A DNA stretch of 47,574 nt from an uncultured Erysipelotrichaceae bacterium (GTDB taxonomy: Bacteria > Bacillota_I > Bacilli_A > RFN20 > CAG-826). The position numbers were made by a program, and so were the translations under genes. The notes under the pieces were generated by a model that had not been told where the DNA came from, made no database searches, and was given only the letters and a program-made list of their open reading frames with translations. The DNA is taken from assembly GCA_902785645.1 (NCBI GenBank), contig CACZZG010000005.1:1-47574 (forward strand). Direction: 5' to 3'. Every line of letters starts with the position of its first letter. Positions within the stretch are counted from its first letter, which is position 1. Shown here piece after piece: positions 9,578 to 19,029 of the stretch.

Positions 9578-9606
9578 TTGCCATAATTTATTGATTTCAC
9601 TAATAT
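9578..9606 (+). promoter_or_regulatory. Promoter of the rpsL-rpsG-fusA operon
   Basis: TTGCCA (9578-9583), exactly 17 bp, TAATAT (9601-9606). The predicted start near 9613 gives a leader of about 120 nt. Confidence 0.72.
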
Positions 9607-9611
9607 ATATG

Positions 9612-9731
9612 AGCGTGTTAATTTGTAACTACGCTGACCTTGGGGTCCATTTTTTAAAGAGAGAATGTGATACACCAGGTTCCGTGGAAATAGATAAACA
9701 ACATTAATTAGTAATCGAAAGGAGCAATTAT
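9612..9731 (+). promoter_or_regulatory. Structured 5' leader of the str operon
   Basis: AGCGT (9612-9616) can pair with ACGCT (9631-9635). It is directly followed by a GACC-TTGG-GGTC hairpin (9636-9647) and six T (9650-9655), which looks like an attenuator. Downstream lies TGATACACCAGG (9668-9679), an 11/12 match to TGATACACCTGG at 9526-9537 upstream of the promoter. The leader ends with AAAGGAG before rpsL. A ribosomal-protein autoregulatory site or attenuator is possible but inferred. Confidence 0.45.
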
Positions 9732-10151
9732 ATGCCAACCATTAACCAATTAGTTCGTGAAGGTCGCCAAAACAAGACTTGGAAATCCAAGGCTCCAGCA
9801 TTAGGCACAAGATGGAACTCTTTAAAGAAAAAGAACATCGGCCAAGCTGCATCACAAAAACGTGGTGTTTGTACCCGTGTCGGTACTATGACTCCTAAAA
9901 AACCTAACTCTGCGTTAAGAAAATACGCCCGTGTTAGATTATCAAATGGATATGAAGTCACAGCCTACATCGGTGGTGAAGGACACAACTTACAAGAACA
10001 CTCCACAGTTATGATCAGAGGTGGACGTGTTAAAGACTTACCAGGTGTCAGATATCACATCGTTCGTGGTACCTTAGACTGCGCTGGTATCGATGCTCGC
10101 CGTCAAGGTAGAAGCTTATACGGCACCAAAAAGCCAAAAGGAAATGAATAA
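9732..10151 (+). CDS. rpsL: 30S ribosomal protein S12
   Basis: Decoding-site protein of the small subunit. The 139-aa length is standard. The family signature [20 protein letters not shown] is complete, including the lysines of the PKKPNS loop where streptomycin-resistance changes occur in other bacteria, here in the wild-type form. Ribosome site AAAGGAG lies 6 bases upstream. It is first in the str operon, with rpsG 19 bases downstream. Confidence 0.98.
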   Translation: MPTINQLVREGRQNKTWKSKAPALGTRWNSLKKKNIGQAASQKRGVCTRVGTMTPKKPNSALRKYARVRLSNGYEVTAYIGGEGHNLQEHSTVMIRGGRVKDLPGVRYHIVRGTLDCAGIDARRQGRSLYGTKKPKGNE

Positions 10152-10170
10152 TTGATAGGAGGAAAACATT

Positions 10171-10638
10171 ATGCGTAAAGGAAATGCTGTAAAACGTGAC
10201 GTGTTACCAGATCCAATTTACAATAGTAAATTAGTTACACGTTTAATTAACAAAATTATGCTTGATGGTAAAAAGGGAACTGCCCAAAACATTCTCTATT
10301 CCGCCTTCAAGAAAATTGAAGACAAGACTGGAAAACCAGCTATGGACGTCTTCGCAACTGCGCTTAATAACATTATGCCAACAGTTGAATTAAAAATGCG
10401 CCGTGTCGGCGGTAGCAACTTCCAAGTTCCTACAGAAGTTACACCAGATAGAAAAGTCACATTAGGCTTAAGATGGTTAGTTAACTATTCTCGTTTAAGA
10501 AACGAAAAGAGCATGGAAGAAAGATTAGCCAACGAAATCATCGATGCCGCTAACGGTACTGGTGCTTCAGTTAAGAAGAGAGAAGATACTCACAAGATGG
10601 CAGAAGCCAACAAAGCTTACGCCCATTATCGTTGGTAG
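10171..10638 (+). CDS. rpsG: 30S ribosomal protein S7
   Basis: Primary 16S-binding protein that nucleates the 30S head. 155 aa, the usual bacterial length. It has the [14 protein letters not shown] core and a full C-terminal RNA-binding region ending [10 protein letters not shown]. It starts after an AGGAGG site and ends in TAG. In E. coli S7 represses its own operon by binding the rpsL-rpsG spacer; the spacer here is only 19 bases, so any such control would have to use another site, for example the long leader. Confidence 0.98.
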   Translation: MRKGNAVKRDVLPDPIYNSKLVTRLINKIMLDGKKGTAQNILYSAFKKIEDKTGKPAMDVFATALNNIMPTVELKMRRVGGSNFQVPTEVTPDRKVTLGLRWLVNYSRLRNEKSMEERLANEIIDAANGTGASVKKREDTHKMAEANKAYAHYRW

Positions 10639-10656
10639 TAGGGGAGGCAACACCAT

Positions 10657-12738
10657 ATGGCAAATCGTGAATTTGACTTAGCCCATACCCGTAATATCGG
10701 AATTATGGCCCATATCGATGCCGGTAAAACTACAACAACAGAACGTATTCTTTATTTCACTGGTAAAATCCATAAGATTGGTGAAACCCATGAAGGTGCC
10801 GCCACTATGGACTGGATGGCCCAGGAACAGGAAAGAGGTATTACCATTACCTCAGCAGCGACAACTGCTTACTGGAAGGGCAACAGAATTAACATTATTG
10901 ACACTCCAGGGCACGTCGACTTCACCGTTGAAGTTGAACGTTCACTTCGTGTCTTAGATGGTGCCATCACCGTTTTGGATGGTAAAAGCGGTGTTGAACC
11001 ACAAACAGAAACCGTTTGGAGACAAGGTAGCAAATACGGTGTTCCAAGAATCGTCTTCGTTAACAAACTAGACGCTATCGGTGCCGACTTCGAAATGAGT
11101 GTTCGCTCATTATACGAAAGATTAGGTGCTAACGCCGCTGCTGTCCAATACCCAATTGGTATTGAATCTTCACTTAGAGGCTGTATCGATATTATCGAAC
11201 AAAAAGCCTATGTCTATACTTCAGACATCCATGATGATCCACAAGAAGTTCCTATTCCAGAAGAATATAAAGATAAAGTTAAGGAATTAAGAGAAAAATT
11301 ATTCGAAGCATTATCTAACTTCGATGAAGAAATCTTAATGACTGTCTTAGAAGGGGAAGAACCAAGTGTTGAAAAGACCAAAGAAGTTATTCGTAAGGCC
11401 GTTTTAACTGGTGAATTCCACCCAGTCTTCTGTGGTAGTGCTTACAAAAACAAAAACATTCAATTACTCTTAGATGGCGTTATTGATTACTTACCAAGTC
11501 CATTAGACATTCATCCTGCCAAAGGAACTGATGACAGAGGTAATGAAGTCACATGCGCTCCAACTGATGACGCTCCATTAGCCGCGTTAGCGTTCAAAAT
11601 CGCTACCGACCCATTCATTGGTCGATTAGCTTACGTTCGTGTCTATAGCGGTGTCTTAAAAGCTGGTAGCTATGTCTTAAACTCCACAAAAGGTGTCAAA
11701 GAGAGAATTGCTCGTGTCGTCTTGATGCACTCTAATCACCGTCAAGAAGTTGAAGAACTTCACGCTGGTGACATCGGTGCGGTCGTCGGCTTAAAGAACA
11801 CAATTACTGGTGACACATTATGTGATGAGAAACATGAAATCGTCTTAGAAAGAATGGAATTCCCAGATCCAGTTATCGAAGAAGCTGTTGAACCTAAGAC
11901 CAAAGCCGATCAAGAAAAGATGAATGTGGCATTACAAAAACTCGCTGAAGAAGATCCAACCTTCAAAGTGAGAACTAATGCTGAAACCGGTCAAACCCTT
12001 ATCGCTGGTGTCGGTGAATTGCACTTAGACATCATCGTTGACCGTATGAGAAGAGAATTTGGCGTTAATGTTAACGTCGGTGCTCCTCAAGTTGAATATA
12101 AGGAAACAATTAAATCCGCTGCTGATTGCGAAGGTAAATATATCAAGCAAAGTGGTGGTCGTGGTCAATACGGTCACGTTTGGATCAAATTTGAACCTAA
12201 CCCAGGCAAGGGCTTTGAATTCGTTGATGCCGTTGTTGGTGGTTCTGTTCCAAGAGAATACATTAAACCAACTCAAGACGGTTTAGTGGACGCTCTAAAG
12301 AGAGGTATGGTTGCTGGATTTGATGTCATGGATATTAAAGCCACATTATTCGATGGTTCTAGCCACGATGTCGACTCTAGTGAAGCTGCCTACAAGATTG
12401 CTGCCTCTTTAGCGCTTAAAGAAGCGGCAAAGAAATGTAACCCAGTCATTCTTGAACCAATCATGAAGATTGAAGTTACAGTTCCTGAACAATATTATGG
12501 TGATGTCATCGGTGACATCTCTCGTAGAAGAGGTAACATTACCGGTGAATCTCAAAGAGCCAATGCGAAGACAATTGAAGCGGAAGTTCCACTTTCTGAA
12601 ATGTTCGGCTATGTCACTGACTTACGTAGTATGACACAAGGTCGTGGTAACTACGTCATGCAATTTGACCGCTATGGCGAATGTCCAAAATATATTCAGG
12701 AAGAAATTATCAAAAAGAGTGGCATGTCCGCTCGATAA
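10657..12738 (+). CDS. fusA: Elongation factor G
   Basis: Translational GTPase that drives translocation and, with RRF, ribosome recycling. 693 aa, full length. The G domain has [13 protein letters not shown] (P-loop), RGITITSA (switch I), DTPGHVDF (switch II) and NKLD. Domains II-V follow, with domain [14 protein letters not shown] and C-terminal [24 protein letters not shown] site lies 10 bases ahead of the start. It is last in the str operon; tuf follows after 108 bases with its own promoter. Confidence 0.98.
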   Translation: MANREFDLAHTRNIGIMAHIDAGKTTTTERILYFTGKIHKIGETHEGAATMDWMAQEQERGITITSAATTAYWKGNRINIIDTPGHVDFTVEVERSLRVLDGAITVLDGKSGVEPQTETVWRQGSKYGVPRIVFVNKLDAIGADFEMSVRSLYERLGANAAAVQYPIGIESSLRGCIDIIEQKAYVYTSDIHDDPQEVPIPEEYKDKVKELREKLFEALSNFDEEILMTVLEGEEPSVEKTKEVIRKAVLTGEFHPVFCGSAYKNKNIQLLLDGVIDYLPSPLDIHPAKGTDDRGNEVTCAPTDDAPLAALAFKIATDPFIGRLAYVRVYSGVLKAGSYVLNSTKGVKERIARVVLMHSNHRQEVEELHAGDIGAVVGLKNTITGDTLCDEKHEIVLERMEFPDPVIEEAVEPKTKADQEKMNVALQKLAEEDPTFKVRTNAETGQTLIAGVGELHLDIIVDRMRREFGVNVNVGAPQVEYKETIKSAADCEGKYIKQSGGRGQYGHVWIKFEPNPGKGFEFVDAVVGGSVPREYIKPTQDGLVDALKRGMVAGFDVMDIKATLFDGSSHDVDSSEAAYKIAASLALKEAAKKCNPVILEPIMKIEVTVPEQYYGDVIGDISRRRGNITGESQRANAKTIEAEVPLSEMFGYVTDLRSMTQGRGNYVMQFDRYGECPKYIQEEIIKKSGMSAR

Positions 12739-12748
12739 AATTATGTCT

Positions 12749-12796
12749 AATACCTAATTAATTGGTATTGATAATAAAAAATAATTGCTATATTAT
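12749..12796 (+). promoter_or_regulatory. tuf promoter with overlapping inverted repeat
   Basis: TTGATA (12768-12773), 17 bp, TATTAT (12791-12796). An inverted repeat AATACC (12749-12754) / GGTATT (12764-12769) abuts the -35 box. It lacks a T-run, so it is either a weak fusA 3' end or an operator. The transcript start is expected near 12803. Confidence 0.7.
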
Positions 12797-12846
12797 GTTT
12801 TCGTTGCGAAATTGCATATACGAAAGAGAAGGGAGATTTCAATTTT

Positions 12847-14031
12847 ATGGCAAAACAACATTTTGACAGAACCAAAGAACACGTTAATATTGGTACAATT
12901 GGTCACGTTGACCACGGTAAAACAACATTAACCGCTGCTATCACTTCTGTCTTAGCTAAAAAGGGCGGTGCTGTCAAAACCGATTATGCACAAATCGACT
13001 CCGCTCCAGAAGAAAAGGCTCGTGGTATTACAATTAACACAGCCCACATCGAATATCAAACAGATAAAAGACACTATGCTCACGTCGACTGCCCAGGCCA
13101 CGCTGACTATGTTAAAAACATGATCACCGGTGCTGCTCAAATGGATGGTGCAATCCTCGTCGTCGCAGGCACAGATGGCGTTATGCCACAAACACGTGAA
13201 CACATCTTACTTGCTCGTCAAGTTGGTGTTCCATACATCGTTGTCTTTATTAACAAAACAGACTTAGTCGATGATCCAGAATTATTAGACTTAGTCGAAA
13301 TGGACGTCCGTGACTTATTAAATAGCTACGGCTTCCCAGGTGATGAAGTCCCAGTCATCCGTGGTTCCGCTCGTAAAGCCTTAGATGGCGATCCAGCAGA
13401 AGAAGCACACATCATGGAATTAATGGATGCATGTGATACCTACATCCCAGCTCCAGCCCGTGAAAAAGACAAACCATTCTTACTTGCTATCGAAGACGTC
13501 ATGACCATTTCTGGTCGTGGTACCGTCGTCACAGGCCGTGTTGAACGTGGTCAAGCAAAATTAGGTGATGAAGTCGAAATCGTCGGTATCAAACCAACAC
13601 AAAAATCCGTTATTACAGGTCTTGAATCCTTCCGTAAGATCTTAGACTACGCCGAAGCAGGCGATAACGTTGGTGTCTTATTAAGAGGTATCAACCGTGA
13701 TCAAGTCCAACGTGGTCAAGTCTTAGCAAAACCAGGTTCAGTTACACCTCATAGCAAATTCACAGGTCAAGTCTACGTCTTAACCAAAGAAGAAGGTGGC
13801 CGTCACACAGCTTTCTTAAGCAACTACCGTCCACAATTCTACTTCCGTACAACAGACGTCACCGGTGTTATTACACTTCCTGCAGGTGTTGACATGGTTA
13901 TGCCTGGCGATAACGTTGAATTAACCGTTGAATTAATTCACCCAATCGCTATGGAAAAAGGTACCAAATTCTCCATCCGTGAAGGTGGCAGAACCGTTGG
14001 TGCTGGTACAGTTAGCGAAATTATTAAATAA
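12847..14031 (+). CDS. tuf: Elongation factor Tu
   Basis: GTPase that delivers aminoacyl-tRNA to the ribosome. 394 aa, the expected length. The G domain has [34 protein letters not shown] and NKTD. Domain II has [13 protein letters not shown], and domain III ends with [14 protein letters not shown]. Its codon use is visibly more uniform than that of its neighbours, as expected for a very highly expressed gene. It stands as a single-gene unit between its own promoter and a strong terminator. Confidence 0.98.
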   Translation: MAKQHFDRTKEHVNIGTIGHVDHGKTTLTAAITSVLAKKGGAVKTDYAQIDSAPEEKARGITINTAHIEYQTDKRHYAHVDCPGHADYVKNMITGAAQMDGAILVVAGTDGVMPQTREHILLARQVGVPYIVVFINKTDLVDDPELLDLVEMDVRDLLNSYGFPGDEVPVIRGSARKALDGDPAEEAHIMELMDACDTYIPAPAREKDKPFLLAIEDVMTISGRGTVVTGRVERGQAKLGDEVEIVGIKPTQKSVITGLESFRKILDYAEAGDNVGVLLRGINRDQVQRGQVLAKPGSVTPHSKFTGQVYVLTKEEGGRHTAFLSNYRPQFYFRTTDVTGVITLPAGVDMVMPGDNVELTVELIHPIAMEKGTKFSIREGGRTVGAGTVSEIIK

Positions 14032-14055
14032 TTTAGTTAATTTAGATTATGAACT

Positions 14056-14084
14056 AACCCATCGTTTATCGGTGGGTTTTTTTC
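14056..14084 (+). terminator. tuf terminator
   Basis: AACCCATCG / CGGTGGGTT stem of 9 bp with loop TTTAT and a seven-T tail. Confidence 0.93.
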
Positions 14085-14121
14085 TTATCATTAATTCATA
14101 TATGTGATATATTTTTAATAT

Positions 14122-15348
14122 ATGGCTGAAGTATATTCCACATTTCAAAGACAAGAAACCAACGGTTTAAAAAATATTACTCACGCAAAACTATTTCCTC
14201 GTTTTGTTGCGGTCATCGTTGATCTAGCAATTATGGGAACAGTCTTTTTTGGATTATTGTTATTAGTGCAAAAAGTTATCTGTCCAAATTCTAAATATGT
14301 CAAACAAGCCGAACAAGAGTATTACGGATATAACATTGATAGTGGGTTATTTGTCTACGATGAAGAGGCCAAAGCTTATAAACCTAGGACTTTTAGTGAT
14401 TATAAGGGCTATCAGGACTTGTTTTATACCTATTACACAGATTATCTCGTGAATGATTGTCCCGAGCCTTATCGTGTCAATTATGAAGGAAATGAAACAT
14501 ATTGGTTTAATGTCCATGTCTTAGGGCAAAAAGATGATTTAGCTAAATATGATGATATTAATCAATTAAATAAATTAGTGACATCTACAGGTAATGCGTT
14601 ATTCTCCTATAAATTAGATAGCGATAATAAACCTATTTATAACGAATTAGCGATTCCAACTTGTCAGCAAAACGATCCAGAAAAAGAGATTAGCGAAGAA
14701 GATAAAGCAGCATTAGTGAAATACTTCTATATCGCTGATGAAAATAACAAAGATAATGAGACATGTTATTACCATATCGCCGCATTAGATTTATCAGGTA
14801 GACCATTTGTCTCTAAAGCATATGATAAGTGGTATGAGCATTATTATAATTTACCAATTATATTTACCTTCTCATTCTCCATGCTCATATTCTTCTTTAT
14901 CATTCCAATTTGTTTCAAAAATGGTGAAACCATTGGTAAATTAATCTTCCATTTAGGATTAGTTAATAAATTAGGATATCGATATAACAGATTACAGCTC
15001 ATTCCCCGTTTCTTATTTGAGATGGCGGTCATTGTGCTCCTATATGTCTTCTTAGTGGTTTTCTATAGTGCATTAGCCTGGTTCATGGGTATTGTGACAT
15101 TCCTCGGATTAGCTAGCTATGGATTAGCGATATTCACTAAAGATCATAAAGCCATCCATGACTATGTCGCAGGTACAATAGTTATCGATAAAGTTCATTC
15201 TGAAATCTTTGATAACGCGAACCATGAAGCGAGAGTGAAGGAAGAAATCGAATCCGTTAAGCCATTACTCGCAGAAGTGGAAACACCAAGAGAAGAGACA
15301 ATTCTCTACAAAAATGAAGATTTTGATAAGACAAATAAAGAAGGTTAA
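14122..15348 (+). CDS. RDD-family membrane protein with a large extracytoplasmic insert
   Basis: 408-aa integral membrane protein of the RDD family. The first helix begins LFPRFVAVIVDLAIMG, carrying the family's Arg and Asp. After it comes an insert of about 190 polar residues, then helices starting NLPIIFTFSFSML, the GETIGKLIFHLGLV motif and the closing HKAIHDYVAGTIVI signature. A charged cytoplasmic tail follows. RDD proteins are mostly uncharacterised; some are Na+/H+ antiporters. The long insert between helices 1 and 2 is unusual for the family. No Shine-Dalgarno is seen; an extended -10 (TGA-TATATT, 14105-14113) sits so close that the mRNA would have almost no leader. Confidence 0.8.
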   Translation: MAEVYSTFQRQETNGLKNITHAKLFPRFVAVIVDLAIMGTVFFGLLLLVQKVICPNSKYVKQAEQEYYGYNIDSGLFVYDEEAKAYKPRTFSDYKGYQDLFYTYYTDYLVNDCPEPYRVNYEGNETYWFNVHVLGQKDDLAKYDDINQLNKLVTSTGNALFSYKLDSDNKPIYNELAIPTCQQNDPEKEISEEDKAALVKYFYIADENNKDNETCYYHIAALDLSGRPFVSKAYDKWYEHYYNLPIIFTFSFSMLIFFFIIPICFKNGETIGKLIFHLGLVNKLGYRYNRLQLIPRFLFEMAVIVLLYVFLVVFYSALAWFMGIVTFLGLASYGLAIFTKDHKAIHDYVAGTIVIDKVHSEIFDNANHEARVKEEIESVKPLLAEVETPREETILYKNEDFDKTNKEG

Positions 15349-15375
15349 TCGGAAAAAATCTGATTAACTTTTTTT
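15344..15375 (+). terminator. Terminator overlapping the RDD gene stop codon
   Basis: GTTAATCGGA / TCTGATTAAC stem of 10 bp (one G-T) followed by seven T. The 5' arm contains the TAA stop. Confidence 0.88.
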
Positions 15376-15411
15376 GTGCGTTTGTGTGCCCCTAAGTGCG
15401 CACTTTTTTAT
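15376..15411. promoter_or_regulatory. Palindrome upstream of the ABC/nuclease operon
   Basis: Perfect 12-bp palindrome AAGTGCGCACTT at 15394-15405. A second GTGCG at 15376-15380 can pair with CGCAC (15399-15403), followed by TTTTTT. It is either a second terminator or an operator in front of the operon promoter. Confidence 0.45.
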
Positions 15412-15423
15412 TTTAATAAATAG

Positions 15424-15452
15424 TTCCATGTGCTAAACTCAAATTGTATAAA
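15424..15452 (+). promoter_or_regulatory. Weak candidate promoter of the ABC/nuclease operon
   Basis: TTCCAT (15424-15429), 17 bp, TATAAA (15447-15452). The match to the -35 consensus is poor, which would suit a regulated promoter. AAAGGAG follows before the ATG. Confidence 0.35.
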
Positions 15453-15483
15453 TTTTCCATACTATGAGAAAGGAGTTATCTCT

Positions 15484-16944
15484 ATGGAAGTAAGAATTGA
15501 ACATCTTACCAAATCTTTCATTGGTAAGAAAGGTTCCAAGACTACCGCCGTTAACGATATGTCTTTTGTCGTGCCTGATGGCAAATTGGTCGGTTTGCTT
15601 GGTCCTTCTGGTTGTGGTAAATCAACAACCCTTTATATGATTGCGGGTTTACACAAACCAACCGATGGTCACATTTGGTTCGGTGATGAAGATGTTACTA
15701 ATGTTCCTCCAGAAAACCGTGGTATTGGTTTAGTTTTCCAAAACTATGCTTTGTATCCACATTTTTCTGTTAAACAGAATATCACCTTCCCACTCGACAA
15801 CGTTCGTTTCCCATCTCCTCTTCAAGCTTATAAGACAAGAGTGAATGAAGCGAAATCCCAAATCAAAAAAGCTCAAAAGGCTGGTGACCAAGAAGCTCTC
15901 GCCCTCCACGAAAAGGAATTAGCGGAAGCAGAAGAAGCCTTACAAAAGGCCACAGAAGAACTTGAACAAATTAAAGTTCAAGATCCAGAGCGTTATGCTC
16001 AACTCACAAAGAAAAAGCTAACTAAGGAAGAAAAAGACGAAATCGCCCATAAGATGGCTAGACTCGTTGACATCGAGCCTTATTTAGAAAGAAAGCCAAA
16101 GGAATTATCTGGTGGTCAACAACAACGTGTTGCTATCGCGCGTGCCTTGGCGAAATCCCCTCGTGTTTTGTTGTTAGATGAACCATTATCTAACTTAGAT
16201 GCTCGTTTGAGATTACAAACACGTGAAGAAATTAGACGTATTCAAAAAGAAACAGGCATTACCACAATCTTCGTCACACACGACCAAGAAGAAGCTATGT
16301 CTATTTCCGATGTTATTGTCGTTATGAACTTTGGTGTCATTCAACAAATTGATGAACCACAAAAAGTTTATGATGAACCAGTTAACTTATTTGTTGCTAA
16401 ATTCTTAGGTTCTCCAGCAATTAACATCTTTGATGGCGAAATCAAAGGTGGCAAATTATATGTCGCTGGCGAAGTCTTTGATGATGACAAAGTGTACAAA
16501 GAAGAATATCACGGTGTCATTCATCACGAATATGCCTTTGTTAAAGGTACAAGAATGACTTCAGAAGAATATCAAGCTGATTTAGCGGCTCACCCAGAAA
16601 GATTAGAAGGATTACAACCAAAAGAAGTTAAAGCTTTAAAGAATCCTGAAATCGAAATCGTCCAAGAAGACGAAGAAGTGGTGAAGAAAGACCGCTTAGT
16701 CAAGATTGGTGTTCGTCCAGAAGCCTTTACCTATAGTAAGAAAGGCTCTCTCCCAATCGATGTCCAATTCGTACAACACGTTGGACGTGACGTTTCCGTT
16801 ATTGGCCGTGTCAAAGGCCAAGAAACAGGTATGAAGATTATTATTCCAAGCGAATCTTGGAAAGATGTTGTTGGTCAAAACGAATTAAGATTTGAACCAA
16901 AACGTTTCTATGTCTTCGAAGAATCTGGAGAAAGGATTAAATAA
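15484..16944 (+). CDS. ABC transporter ATP-binding protein, MalK/UgpC type, with coiled-coil insertion
   Basis: Energises the permease pair encoded next to it. ATG 15484 is chosen for the AAAGGAG ahead of it; the frame stays open 54 bases further up without a ribosome site. 486 aa: Walker A GPSGCGKST (40-48), Q-loop Q86, signature LSGGQQQR (208-215), Walker B VLLLDEP (228-234), H-loop H266, then a regulatory OB-type domain as in MalK/UgpC. Residues about 112-190, between Q-loop and signature, hold an extra run of charged heptad-like helix (NEAKSQIKKAQKAGDQEAL...) absent from ordinary MalK proteins of about 360 aa. The C-terminal domain is also longer. First gene of a seven-gene operon. Confidence 0.93.
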   Translation: MEVRIEHLTKSFIGKKGSKTTAVNDMSFVVPDGKLVGLLGPSGCGKSTTLYMIAGLHKPTDGHIWFGDEDVTNVPPENRGIGLVFQNYALYPHFSVKQNITFPLDNVRFPSPLQAYKTRVNEAKSQIKKAQKAGDQEALALHEKELAEAEEALQKATEELEQIKVQDPERYAQLTKKKLTKEEKDEIAHKMARLVDIEPYLERKPKELSGGQQQRVAIARALAKSPRVLLLDEPLSNLDARLRLQTREEIRRIQKETGITTIFVTHDQEEAMSISDVIVVMNFGVIQQIDEPQKVYDEPVNLFVAKFLGSPAINIFDGEIKGGKLYVAGEVFDDDKVYKEEYHGVIHHEYAFVKGTRMTSEEYQADLAAHPERLEGLQPKEVKALKNPEIEIVQEDEEVVKKDRLVKIGVRPEAFTYSKKGSLPIDVQFVQHVGRDVSVIGRVKGQETGMKIIIPSESWKDVVGQNELRFEPKRFYVFEESGERIK

Positions 16945-16968
16945 CATTTAAGTTATTTGGTATTTTTT

Positions 16969-18063
16969 ATGGCAAATTTAAAAGAAAGGAATGAAGAAGT
17001 TGTCGTAACTGCCAACGGTAGTGCGGTTTTACAAACCCCTTACATTGACGCGGTAACCAATAAAGGCTATCTCGATGTCAAACAACACAAATGGATCATG
17101 CCTGAATGGTTAAAGGGCTGGATTGCTTTAATCCCTGCTTTAATCTTCTTGATTGTGTTTATGATTTACCCAATCATCAACTCATTCATGATTTCATTCA
17201 TCAATAACTTCTATTGGGTCGGTGGTAGTAACTCATCCTTAGCGATCGTTAACTTTATTGCCTCAAGAGCCAATACAAGAAGTAGTATTGTTCAATCGTT
17301 TGGTATCCAGAACTATGTCAACATCTTTAAAGATCAATTGTTCTGGCAAGCTCTTGGAAACACCGGTTTAATCGTTATCGTTGAAGTTCCTTTGACAATC
17401 TTAGTTGGTTTAATCATTGCAGTGTGTTTGCATTCCATTAAACCTTTACAAGGTTTCTATCAAACAGTCTTCTTCTTACCATATGTTACCAACGCCATCG
17501 CCTTAGGTATGGTCTTTAACGTCATGTTCTCTGACGGAAGCGCTGGTCTATTCAATACTCTCATTGGTTGGTTCGGTATCAATCCAGTTAACTGGTTAGG
17601 TGCAAGTGCTAGCAAATGGAGCATGTTCTTCGTTATCGTCGTTTACTCAATTTGGAACGGCATTGCCTTTAAGATCTTAGTCTTTATGTCTGGCTTATCC
17701 ACAATTGATAAACAATATTACGATGCCGCAAGAATCGATGGTGCATCAAAATTCACCATCTTTAGAAGAATTACCGTTCCTCTATTATCTCCACAGATCT
17801 TATACATTACCGTTACATCGTTCATCGGCGCAGCGAAATCATATTCACAAATTATCGCCTTGTTCGGTGCCGGTCCTGTTAACTTCGGTGGTACCGATGG
17901 TACAAGATGGATTACTATCGTCGGTTTTATTTACAAATACATGCAATCAACACAAGAATCCGCTTTAGGCCGTGCTGCAGCTGGTTCTGTTATCTTGTTG
18001 ATTCTTATCTTATTACTCACTCTTGTTCAATTTGCGGTTAGCAAGAACAGAGTGCATTACTAG
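16969..18063 (+). CDS. ABC transporter permease, MalF/UgpA type
   Basis: 364-aa inner-membrane permease (CUT1 family). A cytoplasmic N-terminal segment of about 48 residues is followed by six or more helices. The EAA loop that docks onto the ATPase is clear: YYDAARIDGASKFTIFRRITVPLLSP. The length and the extra periplasmic loop after helix 1 are MalF-like. Start choice is uncertain: ATG 16969 has no good Shine-Dalgarno, and an in-frame TTG lies at 16957. Only 24 bases separate it from the ATPase gene, so translational coupling is likely. Ends in TAG. Confidence 0.92.
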   Translation: MANLKERNEEVVVTANGSAVLQTPYIDAVTNKGYLDVKQHKWIMPEWLKGWIALIPALIFLIVFMIYPIINSFMISFINNFYWVGGSNSSLAIVNFIASRANTRSSIVQSFGIQNYVNIFKDQLFWQALGNTGLIVIVEVPLTILVGLIIAVCLHSIKPLQGFYQTVFFLPYVTNAIALGMVFNVMFSDGSAGLFNTLIGWFGINPVNWLGASASKWSMFFVIVVYSIWNGIAFKILVFMSGLSTIDKQYYDAARIDGASKFTIFRRITVPLLSPQILYITVTSFIGAAKSYSQIIALFGAGPVNFGGTDGTRWITIVGFIYKYMQSTQESALGRAAAGSVILLILILLLTLVQFAVSKNRVHY

Positions 18064-18078
18064 AAAGGAGAATGACTT

Positions 18079-19011
18079 ATGGCTGAACATGAAGTGTATT
18101 TCGCTAGTGAAGCTCAGATGAGACGTTATAAAGCGCAAAAGATCATCACCCAAGTGTTGCTTTATGGCTTCCTCACCATCATGGGTTTATTCATTGTTAT
18201 TCCTTTCTACTACATGATTATCACATCATTCAAATCCACTGATGCTTATAATCTTGAAGTTCAACACGGACAACTTAACTTATTGTTAACATCCTCTAAC
18301 TTCTCCTTTGAACAATATGGAAAAGTTATGGGTAAATCAGGTGACTTCGGTACATTCTATTTAAATACAATTTATACCGCAGTCGTCTCCACAGCCTTTA
18401 CAGTAGTGACATCTGTCTTAGCAGCCTTTGCTTTCGCAAGAGTCAACTTTAAAGGTAAAGACTTAATCTTCACAATTTTATTAGGAACCATGATGATTCC
18501 TGGTGAAATGATGATGATTACCAACTTCCAAACCACAATGGCTTTGAACTGGAAAGACACCTTTGCGGCGTTAATCTTCGTCCATGGTGTTAGTGTCTTC
18601 TATATCTTCTATTTAAGACAAACATTCCAACAAATCCCGAATGAATTATTCTTAGCAGCGAAAGTTGATGGTTATGGACACTTTGCATACTTATGGAAGT
18701 GTATGATTCCAATCGCCATGCCAACAATCGTTACCATTATGATTCTTTCACTTATGGGTGCGTGGAATGCCTATATTTGGCCACAATTGGTCGCTTCAGG
18801 CAAACACCCATGGTTATTTGGCAAAAACGTGCACGATATGCATTTAGTCTCTAACGGCTTAATGAGTAAGTTCCAAAGCACAGAGTTTGCTTCAGATGAT
18901 CCTGCGAAAGTCACCGGTTCCTTATTCGCAACCATTCCATTATTTATATTCTTCTTAATCTTTAGAAAATATATTATGCGTGGTGTTTCACGTTCCGGTA
19001 TTAAAGGATAA
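18079..19011 (+). CDS. ABC transporter permease, MalG/UgpE type
   Basis: 310-aa partner permease with six helices. The EAA motif reads LFLAAKVDGYGHFAYLWKCMIPIAMP, typical of the MalG branch. A good AAAGGAG site lies 8 bases before the ATG, in the 15-base spacer after the first permease. It carries a longer than usual loop between helices 1 and 2 and another late loop (KHPWLFGKNVHDMH). The two permeases and the ATPase make a complete membrane core; specificity must come from the two binding lipoproteins that follow. Confidence 0.93.
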   Translation: MAEHEVYFASEAQMRRYKAQKIITQVLLYGFLTIMGLFIVIPFYYMIITSFKSTDAYNLEVQHGQLNLLLTSSNFSFEQYGKVMGKSGDFGTFYLNTIYTAVVSTAFTVVTSVLAAFAFARVNFKGKDLIFTILLGTMMIPGEMMMITNFQTTMALNWKDTFAALIFVHGVSVFYIFYLRQTFQQIPNELFLAAKVDGYGHFAYLWKCMIPIAMPTIVTIMILSLMGAWNAYIWPQLVASGKHPWLFGKNVHDMHLVSNGLMSKFQSTEFASDDPAKVTGSLFATIPLFIFFLIFRKYIMRGVSRSGIKG

Positions 19012-19029
19012 AAGAAAGGAAAATTTATT

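Noticed and set aside
9459-9707. 82-aa plus-strand open frame between the surface protein and rpsL
   Set aside because: It runs through a terminator, the str promoter and its leader, has no ribosome site and resembles no protein.
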